NCBI GenBank assembly: GCA_900540635.1
Contig: UQGU01000001.1
Location: 62,001-126,000, forward strand
Source of the DNA: an uncultured Eubacteriales bacterium
GTDB taxonomy: Bacteria > Bacillota > Clostridia > Oscillospirales > Oscillospiraceae
Direction of reading: 5' to 3'
DNA length: 64,000 nt
The notes under the pieces were generated by a model. It saw only the letters and a list, made by a program, of their open reading frames with translations, did no database searches and was not told the origin of the DNA. Of the stretch, positions 59,613 to 64,000 are shown in pieces. How positions within the stretch are numbered: position 1 is the stretch's first letter; every line of letters begins with the position of its first letter. Made by a program: the position numbers and the translations under genes.

Positions 59613-59764
59613 AGTGTTTTCCTGTCATATTAAGAAATTTTTACGTTTTTCCGGGCTATCATTCTAAGTTTGCCCGACAAAAAAAGTGCCATTCCAGCCT
59701 TTTTCTGTAAATGTTTAAGAACACACAATTGCCTTTCCCGAAAGAGGAGCCGCACAGAGAGATG

Positions 59765-60991
59765 TCATTTTTCAGCCAGCAGCCAATCCAAAAGATACTG
59801 CAATTTGATACCGTCGTAGGATTTGATAAAATCCCGATCCATCGACAATACGATTTTCTCGTAATTATCCGGAATCATCCGCAGCGGCCGAAGCTCCCGC
59901 TCACGGGTCTCCTGGGAAAGCATGGTCTCCGTTACCTGGATATACACCTTGTCATCCGGCTTTTCCGCAACGAAATCCACCTCTGCTTCGCCAACCTTTC
60001 CGATACAAACCCGATAGTCCCGGCGCAGCAGCTCCAAATATACAATATTTTCCAGGATGTGTCCCCGGTCTGCATCCCGGTAGCCCAACAGCATATTCCG
60101 AAAGCCCATGTCGATAATATAGTTTTTTCCCAATGTTTTCAGCAGCTGCTTTCCCTTCACATCGTAGCGGCCAACGGAGAAGAAAATATAGGCGCTACGA
60201 AGCATTGCGATATACTTCTCGACAGTCTTGCCCGCCACGTTTTTCCCCTTAATGTCCCCCTCGTTATACAGGACGCTTCCGATACTGCTGGGAGAATTGA
60301 CACTGCCAATATTGGAGCAGAGAAACAGCACGATCTTTTGGAGCATCGCCTGATCGGCATCCCTATTGCGCTGCAAAATATCGCGCAGCACAACTGTGGA
60401 ATAGATGCCCTCCAACGCCTGATTGCTTCTGGCCTCGTTGAACTGATACTCCCGCAGAATGGGCATTCCGCCAAATTGGAGATACCTCTGAAATTTTTCT
60501 TCCGGCGTTGCGGTCGGCGCAAAGGAATAGAACGTCAAAAACTCCTTGAACGACAACGGAAGTATCCGAATTTCCACATACCGTCCGGAAAGCAGCGTAG
60601 AAAACTCTGTAGACAGCAGATAAGCATTGGAGCCGGTAATATATATATCCACATCGTAATCCAGCCGGAACGACTCAACGGCTTTTTCCCAATGCTCCAC
60701 CGCCTGCAGCTCGTCAAAAATCAGATAGGTTTTTCCCTCCCGTGGGATTTGCCCGCTGACGTAATCATAAAAAGTAAGGTAATCCGAAAGGTCCCGATAA
60801 CGCAGGGATTCCAAATTCATATGGACAATGTGGTCCTCTTTCACCCCTTGCTCCAGCAGATACTGATGGTAAAGCTCCAGCAGAGAGGACTTCCCGCATC
60901 TGCGGATACCGGTGACAATTTTCACCAGGTCTACATCCCGATTTTGAATCAGATGTTTCAAATATTCCGGCCTGTTAATCAGTTCCACCAT
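59765..60991 (-). CDS. AAA ATPase with DUF4143 domain (2)
   Basis: The 408-residue protein has an AAA_14 ATPase domain (Walker A GIRRCGKSS near residue 27, LIFDELQ) and a C-terminal DUF4143 domain. It is a distant relative of the protein at 36257-37561. ATG at 60991 follows GGAGG by eight bases. It is monocistronic, and its promoter region has TCGAA-containing inverted repeats, suggesting its own regulator site. Function unknown. Confidence 0.87.
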   Translation of the reverse strand: MVELINRPEYLKHLIQNRDVDLVKIVTGIRRCGKSSLLELYHQYLLEQGVKEDHIVHMNLESLRYRDLSDYLTFYDYVSGQIPREGKTYLIFDELQAVEHWEKAVESFRLDYDVDIYITGSNAYLLSTEFSTLLSGRYVEIRILPLSFKEFLTFYSFAPTATPEEKFQRYLQFGGMPILREYQFNEARSNQALEGIYSTVVLRDILQRNRDADQAMLQKIVLFLCSNIGSVNSPSSIGSVLYNEGDIKGKNVAGKTVEKYIAMLRSAYIFFSVGRYDVKGKQLLKTLGKNYIIDMGFRNMLLGYRDADRGHILENIVYLELLRRDYRVCIGKVGEAEVDFVAEKPDDKVYIQVTETMLSQETRERELRPLRMIPDNYEKIVLSMDRDFIKSYDGIKLQYLLDWLLAEK

Positions 60992-61019
60992 TGCACATGC
61001 CTCCAAAACTTTTCTTTTT

Positions 61020-61105
61020 ATTATAACCGTTCGAAAGTCGAAGTCAATAGTTTTCGCCCTACAGGTCGAAAACTTTCGGAATTAATGTAATTTTCGACTT
61101 GTAGG
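61020..61105 (-). promoter_or_regulatory. Promoter and inverted repeats upstream of DUF4143 ATPase 2
   Basis: On the minus strand TTGACT (61042-61047), 16 bases, TATAAT (61020-61025). Upstream, CCTACAGGTCGAAAA (61058-61072) and TTTTCGACTTGTAGG (61091-61105) form a 15-bp inverted repeat with one mismatch; further TTTCGA words lie between and inside the promoter. Confidence 0.6.
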
Positions 61106-61131
61106 TTAAAAACTTCATCCAAGCTTTCGAG

Positions 61132-61166
61132 AAAAAACACCAGTCCCGTATAGAACAGAACTGGTG
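61132..61166 (-). terminator. Terminator of the ImmA/repressor operon
   Basis: CACCAGT (61138-61144) and ACTGGTG (61160-61166) pair; on the minus strand TTTTTT follows. Confidence 0.65.
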
Positions 61167-61253
61167 GCATAAGAAATTTTGTGTCTACTAACTATTGACT
61201 ACTTCAATCCACAGGCCGGGTGCTTTTGATTGGAAGGCTCAAAATAGTCTGCT

Positions 61254-61685
61254 TCAAAAATAGAGCTCGCTTGCCAGGTTGCCGTGGACATAGAGGCACA
61301 CGGCCTTGCGCATGAAGCTCTCCGTTACGCCGAAGAAGTCGGCCAGCTGCCACAGCTCCGTATAGCCCAGGGCAATGGCCTCGTCCAGCTGCTCCACGGG
61401 GATCAGGGCACGGATGGCCCATTTATCCGCATGGTTTTCATGGCGCTGGCGGCAGTCCACTGTGGCATAGATGTTGTAAAAGCTGCCGGTCAGGCAGTGC
61501 CCCAGCTCGTGGCCCAGGTGCATCCGCTCCTGGATGCCGCCGTCCAGCACCCGGTCATCCATGCCGATATAGCAGGTCCCATCCGGCTCCATCAGGGACA
61601 TGGAGCCGTTTTCCTTCATAGGGTACCGGAGTACGGCAATATTCTGCCTGGAAGCCAGGTCATACAATTCCGGCACCTGCGTCAT
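61254..61685 (-). CDS. ImmA/IrrE-family metallopeptidase
   Basis: The 143-residue protein has the zinc peptidase motif HELGH (in LGHELGHCLTG, about residues 58-62) followed by the ENHADKWA helix. ImmA-type enzymes cleave a phage- or element-encoded repressor when the host is stressed. It follows the XRE repressor gene by two bases, the classic repressor/anti-repressor pair, so it probably controls induction of the prophage-like region to the right. Confidence 0.88.
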   Translation of the reverse strand: MTQVPELYDLASRQNIAVLRYPMKENGSMSLMEPDGTCYIGMDDRVLDGGIQERMHLGHELGHCLTGSFYNIYATVDCRQRHENHADKWAIRALIPVEQLDEAIALGYTELWQLADFFGVTESFMRKAVCLYVHGNLASELYF

Positions 61686-61687
61686 GG

Positions 61688-62062
61688 CTACTCCTTCTTC
61701 GCCCGCTCGTTTTTTCGTTTTCTGGCTTCCCGCTGGCGGACGAAGGCGGCAAAGCTCAGGACCTCATCGTACATGGCATCGGTGATATCGCCGCTGCCGC
61801 CGAAGAGGGCGAACTTGATATCCTGCTGGGTCACCGGGCGCACATCCTCTTCCGGCTGAGATGCATCATTGGCACCCAAGAGCTCGGAAACAGAGATGCC
61901 GAAATAACGGCAAAGCTTATCAATGACGTTGCCGGAGGGCTTGGTATTGGGATCTTTCTTCCATTTGGTAACGGTGGATTTGCTGAGACCCGCATCAATG
62001 GCGGCCTTGGAGGTGCTGACACCCCGCTGCTTGCAAAGCAGGACGAAACGCTCATAGAACAT
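61688..62062 (-). CDS. XRE-family repressor of the prophage-like region
   Basis: The 124-residue protein has an N-terminal HTH_3 domain (VSTSKAAIDAGLSKSTVTKWKK, about 15-36; IDKLCRYFGISVSELLG) and a short C-terminal part ending in a very basic tail. It is divergent from the terminase genes. The 62063-62353 region between them carries a consensus promoter and repeated TTTTCAACTA words that are likely its operators. Confidence 0.85.
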   Translation of the reverse strand: MFYERFVLLCKQRGVSTSKAAIDAGLSKSTVTKWKKDPNTKPSGNVIDKLCRYFGISVSELLGANDASQPEEDVRPVTQQDIKFALFGGSGDITDAMYDEVLSFAAFVRQREARKRKNERAKKE

Positions 62063-62106
62063 ACAGGGACACCCTTTCCTCAGAGCTCTCGGAAGTTATC
62101 CACAAT

Positions 62107-62272
62107 TTTCAACTACCCCACTTGACAAGTTCGAAAAAATGTTCTATAATGCAGGCAGTTGAAAAACGTGAACTTCCCCGGATAGGGATATAGAATCGAA
62201 CCAGGGCGGCTTGTTGCCCATCGAAACAATATCTGGCTATATACTATCACATATGTTTTCGATTTTCAACTA
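62107..62272 (+). promoter_or_regulatory. Rightward promoter and repressor operators of the prophage-like region
   Basis: TTGACA (62122-62127), 17 bases, TATAAT (62145-62150). TTTTCAACTA occurs near 62107-62116 and 62263-62272, with the inverse AGTTGAAAA at about 62157-62165. The three words flank the promoter, as phage operators do. No gene is seen between 62151 and 62353. Confidence 0.6.
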
Positions 62273-62353
62273 CCGGTCACATTTTTTTTGCGAATTCAGT
62301 ATAAAAAAGAATGTGTCCAATAAAGCGGACAAATATGTGGGAGGTTGGGAAAA

Positions 62354-62422
62354 ATGAAAAAATTTTGCAGCACGACCCCGGGAAATTTTCCCGGAAGGCT
62401 CGGAAAAGGCAGGAACGTATGA
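62354..62422 (+). CDS. 22-residue leader peptide coupled to the next gene
   Basis: ATG at 62354 lies nine bases after GGGAGG and opens a 22-codon frame (KKFCSTTPGNFP then GRLGKGRNV). Its TGA overlaps the ATG at 62419 (ATGA), which suggests translational coupling. The peptide itself resembles nothing known to me. Confidence 0.4.
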   Translation: MKKFCSTTPGNFPGRLGKGRNV

Positions 62423-62634
62423 CAGCCCCCTGGGCTCTGGACCTGCAGCGGCAGGAAAAATGGGACCGTTTTCTGAAACGGCGGCCCCGATGCGCCCTGT
62501 GCGGAGGGCCGATCCTGGAGGATGAGGCTCTGGTATTAGACGGAAAGTTCTACTGCTTGCCTTGCGTGAGCTGGAACACGGAGGAGGTGACGGAATTTGA
62601 CCCCGGACTGGAAGGGTATTCGCTTGGATTATAG
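62419..62634 (+). CDS. Small zinc-binding phage protein
   Basis: The 71-residue protein has CALCGGP and, 24 residues on, CLPC, a likely zinc knuckle. It lies just before the terminase small subunit and overlaps its start by 38 bases. The start is set by the overlap with the leader frame; a longer frame from 62311 exists but lacks support. Small zinc proteins in this position are common in phage packaging modules, with unknown roles. Confidence 0.5.
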   Translation: MTAPWALDLQRQEKWDRFLKRRPRCALCGGPILEDEALVLDGKFYCLPCVSWNTEEVTEFDPGLEGYSLGL

Positions 62635-63160
62635 CCAGGGTATGACCCAGTCGGCGCTGCAAGCCAAATACGGCGTGGCTGCTTCCACCCTGCGAAAACG
62701 CATCCGCGCCGAGGGATGGTCCCGGAAGGAAAGCGCAAAAGTTCAGGAAGACGAACAAATCCCAGTTTCTGTCCCGCGCTCCCCTGCCCCAGACCCGCGG
62801 CTGACACGGGTAGATGCCCTGGCGGATGCCATGCTGGGCTGCCTGGAGCGGGCGGTCAGGGAGCTGGATACGGTAACGCAAAACGTACGGGAGAAATCCA
62901 AGCTGGAAGACGGAGCCGAGCTGGTTACGGATTTTGAACGGCTTCTGCCCGAGGAGAAGGGCATCATCGACCGGGGCGGGCTGAAGCAGCTCACCGGAGT
63001 GCTGAAGGACATCAAGGATGTGCTCACCCTGCGCTCCGATGCGGACACCCGGGAGCAGGAGGCCCGCATCGCCAAGCTGCAGCGGGATCTGGACCGGGAA
63101 ACGGAGAAGGCCTCTGTTACGGTGGTTCTGGAAGGAGAGAGCGGGTGCTATGCCGAATAG
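62597..63160 (+). CDS. Terminase small subunit-like protein
   Basis: The 187-residue protein has an N-terminal HTH (YSQGMTQSALQAKYGVAASTLRKRI, about 12-36, in two parts) and a helical, acidic C-terminal part with a coiled-coil-like end. Phage small terminases have this layout and recognise pac/cos DNA. Start is TTG at 62597, nine bases after GGAGG. It overlaps the large-subunit gene by 11 bases. Confidence 0.75.
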   Translation: MTPDWKGIRLDYSQGMTQSALQAKYGVAASTLRKRIRAEGWSRKESAKVQEDEQIPVSVPRSPAPDPRLTRVDALADAMLGCLERAVRELDTVTQNVREKSKLEDGAELVTDFERLLPEEKGIIDRGGLKQLTGVLKDIKDVLTLRSDADTREQEARIAKLQRDLDRETEKASVTVVLEGESGCYAE

Positions 63161-64000
63161 CGTTCTCATCATGCCCAGGCCCAATGAGAAGCAGCGCCTG
63201 GCCCTGACGGAAAAGCACCGCTACGTGGGCTACGGCGGAGCCCGGGGCGGCGGCAAAAGCTGGTTCGTCCGCTGGAAAGCGATCTTGCTGTGCCTGCATT
63301 ACCCAGGCATCAAGGTACTCATCACCAGAAAGACCTATAAGGAGCTGTTCAACAACCATATCGCTCCCTTGCAGCAGCTGCTCGCAGGGGTGGCCGAGTA
63401 CAAAAGCACGGACAAGCTCATCCATTTTCCCAGCGGAAGCACCATTTCCTTCGGCTACTGCGCAGCGGATGGGGACCTGGGGCAATACCAGGGTGCGGAA
63501 TACGACGTGTGGTTTGCCGATGAGGCAGGGCAGTTCCAGGAGGAATGGCTGGTGCAGATCGACGCCTGCGTCCGGGGCGTCAACCCCTTTCCCAAAAGGA
63601 CCTACTACACCCTGAACCCCGGCGGACCTGCCCACGGCTACTTCAAGCGGCTGTTCATCGACCGGAATTTTACGGAAGAGGAGCACCCGGAGGACTATGC
63701 CTTCATCCAGGCCCTGTGCACGGACAACAAGGCTCTGATGAAAAGCCAGCCGGAATATCTGCGTGCCCTGGAAAAGCTCCCGCCGAAGCTGCGGGAGGCC
63801 TGGCTCTACGGCCGCTGGGACGTATACGAGGGCCAGTTCTTCGAAGAATTCCGGAACGACCCCAAGCACTATCGGGACCGCCGCTTCACCCATGTCATCG
63901 ACCCCTTTGAGATTCCGAAGCACTGGACCGTCTACCGCAGCTTCGACTGGGGCTACCACAGGCCCTTCTCCTGCGGCTGGTGGGCCGTAGACCCGGACGG
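63150..64000 (+). CDS. Terminase large subunit, truncated by the window end
   Basis: At least 283 residues are visible and the frame is open at 64000. Walker A is GGARGGGKS (about 30-38) and Walker B is VWFADEAGQ. The coupling region FNPGGP-like (TLNPGGPAHGYFKR) follows. It powers DNA packaging into phage heads and carries a C-terminal nuclease beyond the window. ATG at 63150 follows AAGGAG. With the repressor module to its left, it marks the packaging end of a prophage or phage-derived element. Confidence 0.9.
   Translation, partial: MPNSVLIMPRPNEKQRLALTEKHRYVGYGGARGGGKSWFVRWKAILLCLHYPGIKVLITRKTYKELFNNHIAPLQQLLAGVAEYKSTDKLIHFPSGSTISFGYCAADGDLGQYQGAEYDVWFADEAGQFQEEWLVQIDACVRGVNPFPKRTYYTLNPGGPAHGYFKRLFIDRNFTEEEHPEDYAFIQALCTDNKALMKSQPEYLRALEKLPPKLREAWLYGRWDVYEGQFFEEFRNDPKHYRDRRFTHVIDPFEIPKHWTVYRSFDWGYHRPFSCGWWAVDPD

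Overview
The window reads as chromosomal DNA of a moderately GC-rich, anaerobic, probably spore-forming Firmicute of the Oscillospiraceae type. Pointers are the Clostridia-style gene content (formate-tetrahydrofolate ligase with cyclodeaminase, an anaerobic sulfatase-maturating radical SAM enzyme, Tn4451-type TnpV/TnpW proteins), a SpoIIQ-like M23 protein, strong GGAGG ribosome sites and TTGACA-17-TATAAT promoters. Genus is not resolved. No rRNA, tRNA or CRISPR array was seen.

Layout. 0.2-5.3 kb: SpoIIQ-like peptidase and a potABCD polyamine importer. 5.3-16.2 kb: a host-glycan operon on the minus strand (sugar-binding lipoprotein, two permeases, GH112 phosphorylase, Cys-type sulfatase, its maturase, a split ChrA pair) with a divergent AraC regulator. 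16.3-26.7 kb: an integrative mobilizable element (MobA/MobL relaxase, DUF3847, HTH-AbiEii pair, ParR/ParM, large serine recombinase, TnpW, a sigma-like protein behind a LexA-box promoter, a zinc-finger protein, TnpV). 26.8-31.1 kb: a YtrA-type GntR/ABC operon, an MFS carrier, and a MarR gene followed by a decapitated MATE gene. 31.7-36.1 kb: one-carbon operon fhs-fchA-folD-focA. 36.2-37.6 kb: AAA/DUF4143 ATPase. 37.7-45.7 kb: an AgrC/AgrA-like two-component system divergent from a signalling operon (LRR protein, Ser/Thr kinase, VWA, PP2C, zinc ribbon, secreted repeat protein). 45.8-48.9 kb: a second YtrA/ABC operon. 49-49.4 kb: a DUF559 gene inside hairpin-bearing inverted repeats. 50-59.6 kb: trmB-mnmG, M14 peptidase, HAD phosphatase, PAP2 phosphatase, envelope proteins and a GT2-GtrA glycosyltransferase. 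59.7-61 kb: second DUF4143 ATPase. 61.2-64 kb: left end of a prophage-like region (ImmA, XRE repressor, terminase genes).

Four things stand out beyond ordinary annotation. (1) Three copies of a small cassette in which a conserved 25-residue hydrophobic peptide with a lysine tail converges on a promoter-terminator RNA unit, like a type I toxin-antitoxin; differences between copies are mostly synonymous. (2) A DUF559 nuclease-like gene whose ribosome site and stop codon are supplied by 48-bp terminal inverted repeats made of two hairpins with compensatory changes; gene-less relatives lie elsewhere in the window. (3) Two copies of a roughly 165-nt long-hairpin RNA, each followed by an intrinsic terminator in the same orientation, with a central helix that differs completely in sequence but remains paired. 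(4) A kinase/phosphatase/VWA signalling operon whose promoter has paired direct repeats suited to the adjacent LytTR regulator.

All calls come from reading the sequence. No database search, folding program or alignment was run.
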